A stretch of 35,072 nt of DNA. Origin: Reyranella sp. Its GTDB lineage: Bacteria; Pseudomonadota; Alphaproteobacteria; Reyranellales; Reyranellaceae. The stretch spans positions 1 to 35,072 of the forward strand of contig NZ_JAFKJN010000045.1 in NCBI RefSeq assembly GCF_017305915.1, given 5' to 3'. This document shows positions 21,375 through 29,362 of this stretch, piece by piece; within the stretch, counting starts at the first letter, position 1, and each line of letters begins with the position of its first letter. Position numbers and translations under genes: made by a program. A model generated the notes under the pieces. It saw only the letters and a list, made by a program, of their open reading frames with translations. It was not told the DNA's origin and made no database searches.

Positions 21375-24119
21375 CTACCCGCTGTTACGCAAGCCTGCGG
21401 CGATGCCGTTGATGCTGAGATGGATGCCCTGCACCACGCCGGGGTCGGTATCGCCGGCGCGGTGGCGGCGCAGCAGCTCGATCTGCACGTGGTTCAGGGG
21501 ATCGATGTAGGGGAACCGGCTGCGGATCGAGCGGGCGAGCAGCTTGTTGCCTTCGAGCAGCTCGCCCTGCCGCATGATCCCGCGCACGGCGTCGATCGAG
21601 GCCTGCCATTCGGCTTTCACGCGGTCGAAGATCGACCGGCGCAGCGCCTCGTCGCCGACCAGCTCGGCGTAGCGCGAGGCGATGGCGATGTCGCTCTTGG
21701 CCAGCACCATGTCCATGTTGGAGAGCGTGGTGCGGAAGAAGTCCCATTCGTCGTGCATGCGCTGCAGCCGCGCGAGGCCTTCCGCCGGATGATCCGCGAT
21801 CCACTGCGCCACCGCCGCGCCGAAGCCGAACCAGCCGGGCAGCATCAGCCGGCACTGCGCCCAGCTGAACACCCACGGGATCGCCCGCAGGTCCTCGATG
21901 CCCTGGCGCCTGGAGCGCGAGGCCGGGCGGCTGCCGATGTTGAGCGTCGCGATCTCCTCCAGCACCGTCGATTCGCGGAAGTAGCGGTCGAAGTCGGGCG
22001 TCTCGTAGACCAGTGCCCGATAGGCGCCAAAGGCATGCGCCGAAAGCTGCTCCATGATCCGGATGTAGTCGTCGGGCGGCGGCGGCCGGCCGGCCTCGAG
22101 CAGGGTCGCCTCCAGCGTGGCCGCGGCGATGGTCTCGAGATTGCGCCGGCCGACCTCCTGGTTGGAGTACTTGCCGGCGATCACCTCGCCCTGCTCGGTG
22201 ACGCGGATCGCGCCCTGCAACGCGCCGGGCGGCTGGGCCAGGATCGCCTCGTAGCTCGGACCGCCGCCGCGGCCGACCGAGCCGCCGCGGCCGTGGAACA
22301 GGCGCAGCCGCACGCCATGCTTGCGGAAGACCTCGATCAGCGCCCGCTCGGCCTTGTAGAGCTCCCACACCGAGGTGAGATAGCCGCCGTCCTTGTTGCT
22401 GTCGGAGTAGCCCAGCATCACCTCCTGCACGCCGCGCGACGCCACGAGGCGGCGGTAACCGGGCACGGCGAACAGCGCGTCCATGATTTTCGCGCAGTGC
22501 TGCAGGTCGGCGATGGTCTCGAACAAGGGCGCGATGTCGACCTCGAGCCGGCCCTCGCGCGGCCCGATCAGGCCGACCTCCTTCAGCAGCACCGCCACCT
22601 CGAGGATGTCCGACACCGAATCGGCCTTGGAGATCACGTAGGTCGGCACGGCCAGGGCGCCGTAGCGGCGATGGGCGTCCGCGACGACCCGCACCAGCGC
22701 GAGCTCGTTGGCGGTCTCCTCGCTGTAGTCGTGGTGCGGCGTGCCGAGCGGCCGCGGATTGGCCAATTCGGCCGAGAGCAGCGCCACCCGCGCCGCCTCG
22801 TCCATCTCGGCATAGCCCGTCGCCGCGCCGGCGGTTTCGAGCAGCTCGGCCATCACCCGCTCGTGCACGTCGGCGTTCTGGCGGATGTCGAGCGAGGCGA
22901 GATGGAAGCCGAAGACATCGACGGCGCGGCGCAGCGCCCGCAGCCGGCCGCGCGCCAGGCCGGCAAGGTTGTTGGCGGTCAGCGACTCGTGGATGGTGTC
23001 GAGGTCGGCCTTGAGCTCGGCCGCCGTCTGGTAGGGCGGCGCCTCGCCGACCGGCGGATGAGGCGCCTCGAGCCGATCGAGGTCCCAGGCCGTCGCCGCC
23101 AGCCGTGCATAGATGCCGGTCAGGGTGCGGCGGTAGGGCTCGTCCTGGCGCTCGGGCGCCTTGTCGGGCGAGCTGTCGGCCAACGCCTGCAGGGCGGCAG
23201 AGACCTCGACCATGCGGGCATCGATCGGCAGCTCGGAGCCCAGCCGGTGGAGCTGCTCGAGATGGAAGCCGAGCGCCCGCCGGCTTTGCGTCGCCAGCGT
23301 CTGGCGCGTGACCTCGGCGGTGACGAAGGGATTGCCGTCGCGGTCGCCGCCGATCCAGCTGCCCATGCGGAAGAACGACGGCACCTCGGCGCCGAGCTGA
23401 TCCTCGAGGTCGGCGTAGAGCTCGGGCAGTGCTGCGAGGAAGGTGTGGTCGTAATAGGCCAGCCCGTTGGCGACCTCGTCGAGCACCCGCAGCCGGCTGT
23501 GGCGCACCAGGCTGGTCTGCCACAGGGTCAGCACGTTGCGGCGCAGCGCCCTGCGGTTCTGGGTAAGCTCCTCGGGCGTGAACTGCACGCGGTCGCGCGC
23601 GTCGAGCAGGCGGGCGATCTCCATCTCGCGGTCGATGATGCTCTGGCGGCGCACCTCCGTCGGATGCGCGGTCAGCACGGGCACGCAGAGCGCCGAGGCG
23701 AAGAATGCGCTTAGCTGGTCGCGCGTCACGCCGGCCTCGCGGGCGCGGCCGAGCGCATAGGCCAGGGTGCCGCGGCGCGGCGGCGCGCCCTGGATCTCGT
23801 AGGCGCGGGTGCGGCGGATATGGTGCTGGTCCTCGGCCAGGTTGGCGAGATGCGAGAAGTAGCCGAAGGCGCGGATGATGCGGATCGCGGCGTCGGTCGG
23901 CAGGCCGCTCATGATCGCCTGCAGCTCGCGGCGCGCGCCCTCATCGGCGTTGCGATGGAACTGCACGCCGGTGCGGCGGATGTGCTCGACCAGGTCGAAC
24001 ACCGGCTCGCCTTCCTGGCTGCGCACCGTGTCGCCCAGGATGCGGCCCAGCAGCCGCGTGTCGTAACGCAGCGGGACGTCCTTCTCGGGCGTCTCGTCCT
24101 CGGGGCGGGCATCGTTCAT
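21375..24119 (-). CDS. ppc: Phosphoenolpyruvate carboxylase, 914 aa
   Basis: This is a full-length bacterial PEP carboxylase, forming oxaloacetate from PEP and bicarbonate to refill the citric acid cycle. Seen motifs: catalytic His152 in VLTAHPTEVRRQS, GYSDSNKDGGYLTSVWELYK, the glycine-rich loop FHGRGGSVGRGGGPSYEAIL, QGEVIAGKYSNQEVGRRNLE, and the C-terminal LRNSG, close to the usual (Q/R)NTG ending that contributes to the allosteric aspartate site. Length is slightly above the 883 of Escherichia coli because of an N-terminal extension (MNDARPEDETPEKDV). It is upstream of, and spaced 6 bp from, an acyl-CoA ligase. A hairpin repeat lies just upstream of the start (24177-24234). Confidence 0.97.
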   Translation of the reverse strand: MNDARPEDETPEKDVPLRYDTRLLGRILGDTVRSQEGEPVFDLVEHIRRTGVQFHRNADEGARRELQAIMSGLPTDAAIRIIRAFGYFSHLANLAEDQHHIRRTRAYEIQGAPPRRGTLAYALGRAREAGVTRDQLSAFFASALCVPVLTAHPTEVRRQSIIDREMEIARLLDARDRVQFTPEELTQNRRALRRNVLTLWQTSLVRHSRLRVLDEVANGLAYYDHTFLAALPELYADLEDQLGAEVPSFFRMGSWIGGDRDGNPFVTAEVTRQTLATQSRRALGFHLEQLHRLGSELPIDARMVEVSAALQALADSSPDKAPERQDEPYRRTLTGIYARLAATAWDLDRLEAPHPPVGEAPPYQTAAELKADLDTIHESLTANNLAGLARGRLRALRRAVDVFGFHLASLDIRQNADVHERVMAELLETAGAATGYAEMDEAARVALLSAELANPRPLGTPHHDYSEETANELALVRVVADAHRRYGALAVPTYVISKADSVSDILEVAVLLKEVGLIGPREGRLEVDIAPLFETIADLQHCAKIMDALFAVPGYRRLVASRGVQEVMLGYSDSNKDGGYLTSVWELYKAERALIEVFRKHGVRLRLFHGRGGSVGRGGGPSYEAILAQPPGALQGAIRVTEQGEVIAGKYSNQEVGRRNLETIAAATLEATLLEAGRPPPPDDYIRIMEQLSAHAFGAYRALVYETPDFDRYFRESTVLEEIATLNIGSRPASRSRRQGIEDLRAIPWVFSWAQCRLMLPGWFGFGAAVAQWIADHPAEGLARLQRMHDEWDFFRTTLSNMDMVLAKSDIAIASRYAELVGDEALRRSIFDRVKAEWQASIDAVRGIMRQGELLEGNKLLARSIRSRFPYIDPLNHVQIELLRRHRAGDTDPGVVQGIHLSINGIAAGLRNSG

Positions 24120-24176
24120 GCCCGAAGGGTATGCGCTGGGGGCGCGCCACGGAAGGGACGCGTCTTCTCATGCTCT

Positions 24177-24234
24177 TTGGGACCGCAAGCCTCCAGGCCC
24201 GCTCATGAGCGGAGCTGGAGCTCCTCAGTCCGAA
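24177..24234. repeat. Imperfect 58-bp palindrome upstream of ppc
   Basis: The centre CCGCTCATGAGCGG (24199-24212) is a perfect palindrome, flanked by CTCCAG/CTGGAG (24191-24196 and 24215-24220) and further out by TTGGGAC/GTCCGAA (24177-24183 and 24228-24234, one mismatch), all on one symmetry axis. It lies in the 149-bp gap between the STAS-like gene and ppc, both on the minus strand. It may be a dispersed repeat or a leader structure for ppc. Confidence 0.65.
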
Positions 24235-24268
24235 GACCATGACGCGCCACTGGAGTGACGCCCCCGGC

Positions 24269-24769
24269 TCAGGTCCCGTAGGCGGGCCGCGAGGCCGGCA
24301 TGGCGAGCGCGCGGCGCTGGCGGCGGCGGATCAGCACCGCCTCGCGCTGGGGATCGGACCACGGCGTGACGCCGTTGGCCGCGGGCGGAGGCGCCTGCTC
24401 GGCTTCGATATGCGCATCGCGCGTCAGCCAGTCGCGCGCCTGGTGGATGCTGGTGAACAGGCGGACCGGCCGCTCGGTCTGGGTGGCGGCGAAGGCGCGG
24501 GCGAAGTCGGCGCGCTCCGGGGCGATCAGGAAGGCGACCGGGCCGCGCTTGATCTTGCCGACCTTGCGCAGCACCGCGGCGAGCCGGCGCACGTCGCCAG
24601 CCGTAACGTCGGAAGTGGCGCCCGCGACGTCGATCAGCTTGGCGAACAAGGGGATGTCGGCGTCGATCAGCTCGTCGGCCGTCGCCAGGATTTCCTCGCG
24701 CGTGATCTTGCCCCGGGCAACGACCGTGGCGCATCGATAGAGCCGCGATATTTCGACGTAGATCGGCAT
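24269..24769 (-). CDS. SpoIIAA/STAS-like protein A, 166 aa (paralogue of 25819-26307)
   Basis: The first half, MPIYVEISRLYRCATVVARG, then KITREEILATADELIDADIP and FAKLIDVAGA, follows the pattern of SpoIIAA-like (STAS/SEC14-fold) proteins in which an N-terminal strand pair is followed by a helix and an IDV strand. The second half has RGPVAFLIAPERADFARAFA and a tail PWSDPQREAVLIRR...RPAYGT. The same framework recurs in the gene at 25819-26307, so the two are paralogues. The domain assignment is by pattern and not certain; function is unknown. ATG 24769 is supported by the shared MPIY start and an upstream AAAGGG. It is followed by ppc after 149 bp and is divergent from the alpha/beta hydrolase gene. 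Confidence 0.75.
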   Translation of the reverse strand: MPIYVEISRLYRCATVVARGKITREEILATADELIDADIPLFAKLIDVAGATSDVTAGDVRRLAAVLRKVGKIKRGPVAFLIAPERADFARAFAATQTERPVRLFTSIHQARDWLTRDAHIEAEQAPPPAANGVTPWSDPQREAVLIRRRQRRALAMPASRPAYGT

Positions 24770-24903
24770 TCCGCACCCTTTGGCGGCGGACGGTAGCACA
24801 GCGGCTTGTCGACATCGGCAGATATTGCTTCACACCGATTGCACCTCGGTTGAGCCAGCCGGCCGCGCGTGGCACGGTTCGGCCTCACCTTCGGGAGGAA
24901 GCC

Positions 24904-25689
24904 ATGCCGTTCTATGAAAAGGGCCCGGTCCGCATCCATTACGAGGAGCGCGGCTCCGGCTTTCCGCTGATGGTCATCCCGGGCGGCGGGTTGAACTCGA
25001 CCATCGCCGGATTGGATGCGACGCATCCGTTCAATGCGCTGAAGGAGTTCAGCAACGCCTTCCGCTGCATCGGTGCGGACCTGCGTAACGCCCCTTCCGG
25101 ACAATCCTCCGGGCCGCTCGAGGCCGACCGGCCGTGGGACTCCTTCACCGATGACCATATCGGCCTGATGGACCATCTCGGCATCAAGAAGTTTATGGTG
25201 CTGGGCTACTGCATCGGCCAGCCGTTCATCTGGAACCTGATCAAGCGCGCCGGCGATCGCGTGGTCGCCGCGGTGCTCACCCAGCCGTCGGGCCATCGGC
25301 CCGAGATGCCGACCCAGTTCTACGACCGCAACATGGAAGGCTGGGGTCCGGAGTTCGTGAAGAAGCGGCCGGAATGCACGATGGAGCAGGTCAGCGGCTT
25401 CTTGAAGAAGATGTACCTCGCCAACCCGGACTTCGTCTTCACCGTGAGCCGCGACTTCGTGAAGAACTGCCAGACGCCGATCCTGGTGCTGCCCGACGAC
25501 ATCCCGCCGCATCCCTTCAAGGTGGCAATGGAAGTGGCGATGCTGGCGCCCAACAGCCAGGTCAGCCTCTATCCGTGGAAGGATACGCCGGACAAGGTCC
25601 CGCTGGCGGTGCGCCACATCCGCATGTTCCTCGAGTCCAACCGGCCCGCGGTCGCCGCGGCCGAGCAGCAGCGCGCGGCGGCGGACTAG
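24904..25689 (+). CDS. Alpha/beta-hydrolase fold protein with Cys at the nucleophile position, 261 aa
   Basis: The oxyanion region PLMVIPGGGLNSTIAG and the nucleophile elbow VLGYCIGQP place it in the alpha/beta-hydrolase superfamily. The elbow is G101-Y-C103-I-G105, with Cys where Ser is normal, as in dienelactone hydrolase. Asp198/Asp199 in LVLPDDIPPHP could be the acid. Where a GH motif is expected near the C-terminus the sequence reads YPWKDTPDKV, so the usual catalytic His is not evident; His203 or His238 would have to serve. Substrate is unknown. ATG 24904 has an ideal GGAGG. It is flanked on both sides by the two STAS-like paralogues on the opposite strand. Its stop lies in repeat element B. 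Confidence 0.85.
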   Translation: MPFYEKGPVRIHYEERGSGFPLMVIPGGGLNSTIAGLDATHPFNALKEFSNAFRCIGADLRNAPSGQSSGPLEADRPWDSFTDDHIGLMDHLGIKKFMVLGYCIGQPFIWNLIKRAGDRVVAAVLTQPSGHRPEMPTQFYDRNMEGWGPEFVKKRPECTMEQVSGFLKKMYLANPDFVFTVSRDFVKNCQTPILVLPDDIPPHPFKVAMEVAMLAPNSQVSLYPWKDTPDKVPLAVRHIRMFLESNRPAVAAAEQQRAAAD

Positions 25690-25812
25690 AGCGATTTCCG
25701 AGCAGATGGAACCGCTCGCGGTTCCATCTGCTCGGAAATGCGCACACGGGGGTTGTTGTTGCAGCAGGCATATTCCGTTCGGCTGATTCCAGCCGAACGG
25801 AATATGCTCTAG
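25686..25812. repeat. 127-bp CTAG-bounded two-hairpin element, copy B
   Basis: Same length and plan as copy A. Hairpin 1 spans 25694-25739 with one central mismatch; hairpin 2 has perfect 17-bp arms (25768-25784 and 25791-25807) around the same GATTCC loop. The left CTAG contains the TAG stop of the hydrolase gene; the right CTAG lies six bases before the stop of the convergent STAS-like gene. Base differences from copy A in the stems are paired so that base pairing is kept. Confidence 0.9.
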
Positions 25813-25818
25813 AAGCCG

Positions 25819-26307
25819 TCAGGCCGCGTTGTAGGCCGGCCGGTCGCCGACCGGCACGTCGCGCGTCTGGCCGCCGCGGAACATCACCGCCTGGCGTTCC
25901 GGATCGCTCCACGGCGAGCCGTCGGCCGGCTTCTTGCGGGCGGCCTCGTCGATCTCGGCGAGCCACGCCCGCGCCTCGCGCAGGTTCTTGAACAGGTGGG
26001 CCGGCCGCTCGCCGGTCTCGGTGGCGGCGAAGGCGCGGGCGAACTCGCCGCGCTTGGGATCGACCATGAAGGCCACCGGGCCGCGCTTGAGGTCGCCGCC
26101 GCCGCGCAGCAGCGTCGCGATGCGGCCGATCTGCTCGGGGTTCAGCTCGGCGGTGGCGTCGAGCAGGTCGACGATCTTGGCGAATGCCGGGACCTGCGCT
26201 TCGACCAGCTTCTGCGCGGTGCCCATGATCTCTTCCGGAGCGATCTTGCCGCGCGCGACGATGGTCACGACGCGATACAGCTTCGAGATCTCCATGTAGA
26301 TCGGCAT
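25819..26307 (-). CDS. SpoIIAA/STAS-like protein B, 162 aa (paralogue of 24269-24769)
   Basis: It begins MPIYMEISKLYRVVTIVARG and continues KIAPEEIMGTAQKLVEAQVP, FAKIVDLLDA, RGPVAFMVDPKRGEFARAFA and the tail PWSDPERQAVMFRG...RPAYNAA. These segments align without large gaps to protein A, with conserved MPIY, ARGKI, RGPVAF, FARAFAAT and PWSDPxRxAV. A possible SpoIIAA/STAS-type fold is inferred from the first half; no function is known to me. It is 30 bp downstream of the acyltransferase gene on the same strand and may be co-transcribed with it. It is convergent with the hydrolase gene, with element B between them. The ribosome binding site is weak. Confidence 0.75.
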   Translation of the reverse strand: MPIYMEISKLYRVVTIVARGKIAPEEIMGTAQKLVEAQVPAFAKIVDLLDATAELNPEQIGRIATLLRGGGDLKRGPVAFMVDPKRGEFARAFAATETGERPAHLFKNLREARAWLAEIDEAARKKPADGSPWSDPERQAVMFRGGQTRDVPVGDRPAYNAA

Positions 26308-26337
26308 GGGCGCAGCATACCACGCGCCCGCCGTCGG

Positions 26338-27513
26338 TCATACGATCCGCGCAACTCTCGGCAGGCGACGCAACAGGCCAGATGCCAGCCAGCTCAGGGC
26401 GAAGCCCGACGTCAGGACCAGCATCCCCTTCTCGATCGCGCCCAATCGCAGGCGCAAAAGCGCAAATTGCAGCCAGAGGACGATCGGCCAGTGCACCAGG
26501 TAGATGCCGTAGGCATTCGCACTGAGGCTGTCGCCGACCGGGCTGCGCTTGCGGCCGAGACGGACCGCCACGGCGAGCAGGCCCGCCGCCATCGCCGTGG
26601 CGAACAGGACCATGACAAGACTGTCGGTCCACGCCGGCAGGGATGCGCTGAACAGCAGCGCGGTCGCGATCACCGCCAGCAGCGGCCAGCGCAGCCAGTG
26701 ATGCGCGAGGCCCGACGTGAGGCGATCGGCACCGACGATCACGCCGGCGACGAAGAACACGGCATAGAGTCCGATGCGACTCGCCTGGATGCCGAACGGT
26801 CCCGCGGTCAGCCAGAACGAGGAGCCGAGCGCCGCCTGCGCCGGCAGATAGGCGAGGGCGGCGAGCGCCACGAACAGGACGAACCACGCCGCCGGCGAGC
26901 GGCGATCGAGCGCCGCGGTCAGGCGCTGCACGCTGGCGCGGGTCAGCAGCAGCACCGTCACGAGATCGAAGACCAGCAGCGCGCCGACGAACCACAGCGG
27001 TCCGCTCGGCCACGGGCCGGTCGTCACCATCTTCGCCCAGAACGCGGCGAAACCTGTCGTCCCGCCGCCCTGCAGGTAGGCCGCGTAATAGCTGACGGGC
27101 ACCACGGTCGCGATGCCGACCAGCAGCGGCACGCCGAGTCTCAGCGCGCGATCGGCGAAATAGCGCGCGAGTCCCTTGCGCTCGAGGCTCGGGCGCACGA
27201 ACAGGCCGGCGAGCAGGAACATCAGCGGCATGAAGAAGCTGTCGTTCCACCGCACCATCGCGTTGAAGCCGGCCCACTGCGCGCCGTCGACGACCGGCGC
27301 CGAGCCGTTGGTGTAACCGCCGCCATGCGCCGGCTGGCCGTCGGCGCAATAGGCGAAGACGGCGTGATGCAGCACGACCAGGAAGATCACGAAGACGCGC
27401 AGATAATCGAACGCAGGGATGCGCTGCGCGGGGGATGTGCCGACGACAGAAGCGGGCTGGCGAGGAGCCGAGGACGAAGGAACCGACTCGAACGCAACGA
27501 CGGCAGACTTCAC
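26338..27513 (-). CDS. Acyltransferase family 3 integral membrane protein (OafA/YrhL-like), 391 aa
   Basis: The first conserved block RIPAFDYLRVFVIFLVVLHH carries the R...H of the acyltransferase-3 family (PF01757). Further marks are NDSFFMPLMFLLAGLFV, FADRALRLGVPLLVG, PLWFVGALLVFDLV and the late NAYGIYLVHWPIVLWLQ. About ten hydrophobic segments place it in the inner membrane. Members transfer acyl groups, mostly acetyl, to sugars of the cell surface or to other exported molecules. The target is unknown and no polysaccharide genes are near. The start is a GTG at 27513 with GGAG about ten bases upstream; residues 1-30 are a low-complexity leader. The STAS-like gene B follows in the same direction. 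Confidence 0.88.
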   Translation of the reverse strand: MKSAVVAFESVPSSSAPRQPASVVGTSPAQRIPAFDYLRVFVIFLVVLHHAVFAYCADGQPAHGGGYTNGSAPVVDGAQWAGFNAMVRWNDSFFMPLMFLLAGLFVRPSLERKGLARYFADRALRLGVPLLVGIATVVPVSYYAAYLQGGGTTGFAAFWAKMVTTGPWPSGPLWFVGALLVFDLVTVLLLTRASVQRLTAALDRRSPAAWFVLFVALAALAYLPAQAALGSSFWLTAGPFGIQASRIGLYAVFFVAGVIVGADRLTSGLAHHWLRWPLLAVIATALLFSASLPAWTDSLVMVLFATAMAAGLLAVAVRLGRKRSPVGDSLSANAYGIYLVHWPIVLWLQFALLRLRLGAIEKGMLVLTSGFALSWLASGLLRRLPRVARIV

Positions 27514-27614
27514 GAGACGCGGACTCCGGCTGTGCGGCGAACCGGATTACAACGCCCTCCTTCGCGGAGCCGTTGCCCTGCCCATCAAATGGTCACACGT
27601 GCACGGCGACTGCG

Positions 27615-29288
27615 TCAGGCCGTCTTTTCGGCCTTCAGACCGAGCTTGCCGATGGTCTGCTCGCGCATCACGAACTTCTGGATCTTGCCGGTGATGGTCA
27701 TCGGGAATTCAGCCACGAACTCGATGTAGCGCGGGATCTTGTAGTGGGCGATCTGGCCCTTGCAGAACTCGCGGATCTCCTCCGGCGTGGCGCTCTGGCC
27801 GTCGCGCAGCTTGATCCAGGCGCAGATCTCCTCGCCGTACTTCGGATCGGGCACGCCGATCACCTGCACGTCCTGCACCTTCGGATGGCGGTACAGGAAC
27901 TCCTCGATCTCGCGCGGATAGACGTTCTCACCGCCGCGGATCACCATGTCCTTCAGCCGGCCGACGATGTTGACGTAGCCCTCGTCATCCATGGTCGCGA
28001 GGTCGCCGGTGTGCATCCAGCCGCCTGAATCGATCGCTTCGCGCGTCTTGTCCTCGTCGTTCCAGTAGCCCTTCATCACCGAGTAACCGCGGGTGCAGAA
28101 CTCGCCGGTCTCGCCGCGCGGCACCGCTTTGCCCTCGGTATCGACGATCTTGATCTCGATGTGCGGCAGCACCTGGCCGACGGTCGAGACGCGGCGCTCG
28201 ACCGGGTCGTCGGTGGCGCATTGCGTCGACACCGGCGAGGTCTCGGTCATGCCGTAGGCGATGGTGACCTCGCTCATGTTCATCTGGCTCTGGACCCGCT
28301 TCATCACCTCGATCGGGCACGGCGAGCCGGCCATGATGCCGGTGCGCAAGCTCTTAAGGTCGAACTTCGCGAACTGCGGATGGTCGAGCTGGGCGATGAA
28401 CATGGTCGGCACGCCGTAGAGCGCCGTGCAGCGCTCCTCGGCAATCGCCGTCAGGGTCGCCAGCGGGTCGAACGCCTCGGCCGGATAGACCATGGTCGCG
28501 CCATGCGTCAGGCAGCCGAGGTTGCCCATCACCATGCCGAAGCAGTGATAGAGCGGGACCGGGATGCACAGCCGGTCGTTCTCGGTGAGCTTCAGGCCCT
28601 CGGCGACGAAGTAGCCGTTGTTCAGGATGTTGTGATGGCTGAGCGTCGCGCCCTTGGGGAAGCCGGTCGTGCCCGAGGTGAACTGGATGTTGATCGCATC
28701 GTCGAACTGCAGCTTAGGCCCGAGCTCGGCGAGCTTCACCCGCTCGGCATTGCCGCCGGCGGTCGCCACGTCGTCGAAGTTCAGCATGCCGGCCGTCTTG
28801 TCAGTCCCTAACCGCACGATGTGCTCGAGGCGCGGCAGCTTCTTGTCCTTCACCAGGTCGTCGACGATCTCGAGGTAGTTCGAGGTCTTGAGCTGCGGCG
28901 CCAGGACCAGCGCCTTGCACTCGACCTTGTTCATCGCGTACTCGAGCTCGGCGCGCCGGTAGGCCGGGTTGACGTTGACCAGCACCAGGCCCGCCTTCGC
29001 CGTCGCGAACTGGGTCAGCGCCCATTCCGCCGTGTTGGGCGACCAGATGCCGATCCGGTCGCCGCGCTCCAGCCCCAGGGTCATCAGGCCGGCGGCGAGG
29101 TCGTCGACCCGGCGCCCGAGCTCGCCCCACGTCCAGCGGATGTTCTGGTGCTTGACGACCAACGCCTCGCGGTCGCGATACCTGTCGACGGTGCGGTCGA
29201 AGAAGGCGCCGATCGTCTCGCCGATCAGCTTCTTGTCCGAGACGCCGTGATCATAAGAGATTTGAGGGACGGCTTGAGCATTGGTCAT
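27615..29288 (-). CDS. Fatty-acyl-CoA synthetase (AMP-binding, ANL superfamily), 557 aa
   Basis: This is a complete acyl-CoA synthetase with the P-loop FTSGTTGFPKGATLSHHNIL, the A5 motif IAYGMTETSPVSTQ, GWMHTGDLATMDDEGYVNIV with GRLKDMVIRGGENVYPREIE, and the catalytic Lys in FPMTITGKIQKFVMRE. The pattern matches medium/long-chain fatty-acid ligases of the FadD/AtuH/acyl-CoA synthetase type common in alphaproteobacteria. It activates a fatty acid for beta-oxidation in the cytosol. It is clearly different from the other ligase at 19809-21368, so it is no recent duplicate. It is divergent from the PhzF gene, with a perfect 48-bp palindrome between. Confidence 0.93.
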   Translation of the reverse strand: MTNAQAVPQISYDHGVSDKKLIGETIGAFFDRTVDRYRDREALVVKHQNIRWTWGELGRRVDDLAAGLMTLGLERGDRIGIWSPNTAEWALTQFATAKAGLVLVNVNPAYRRAELEYAMNKVECKALVLAPQLKTSNYLEIVDDLVKDKKLPRLEHIVRLGTDKTAGMLNFDDVATAGGNAERVKLAELGPKLQFDDAINIQFTSGTTGFPKGATLSHHNILNNGYFVAEGLKLTENDRLCIPVPLYHCFGMVMGNLGCLTHGATMVYPAEAFDPLATLTAIAEERCTALYGVPTMFIAQLDHPQFAKFDLKSLRTGIMAGSPCPIEVMKRVQSQMNMSEVTIAYGMTETSPVSTQCATDDPVERRVSTVGQVLPHIEIKIVDTEGKAVPRGETGEFCTRGYSVMKGYWNDEDKTREAIDSGGWMHTGDLATMDDEGYVNIVGRLKDMVIRGGENVYPREIEEFLYRHPKVQDVQVIGVPDPKYGEEICAWIKLRDGQSATPEEIREFCKGQIAHYKIPRYIEFVAEFPMTITGKIQKFVMREQTIGKLGLKAEKTA

Positions 29289-29308
29289 GCGCGGGAGATT
29301 AGCCCCTC

Positions 29309-29356
29309 TGTCATCCTGAGCGAAGCGAAGGATCCTTCGCTTCGCTCAGGATGACA
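29309..29356. repeat. Perfect 48-bp palindrome at the start of the PhzF gene
   Basis: The 24 bases 29309-29332 are repeated exactly in reverse complement at 29333-29356, with GATC at the centre and no loop. The core CCTGAGCGAAGCGAAGGA is the same as in the inverted repeat at 4101-4197. The right arm ends in CAGGATGACA; its AGGA may serve as ribosome binding site for ATG 29363, and its ATG (29351) is itself an in-frame start candidate. It sits between divergent genes, so it is not a terminator by position. Confidence 0.9.
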
Positions 29357-29362
29357 AACGCC

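Noticed and set aside
19983..23714. Very long open frame on the plus strand (1243 codons) across the ligase and ppc genes
   Set aside because: It is the mirror of two certain minus-strand genes. Its translation is His/Arg/Gln-rich without motifs, as expected for antisense of GC-rich coding DNA.
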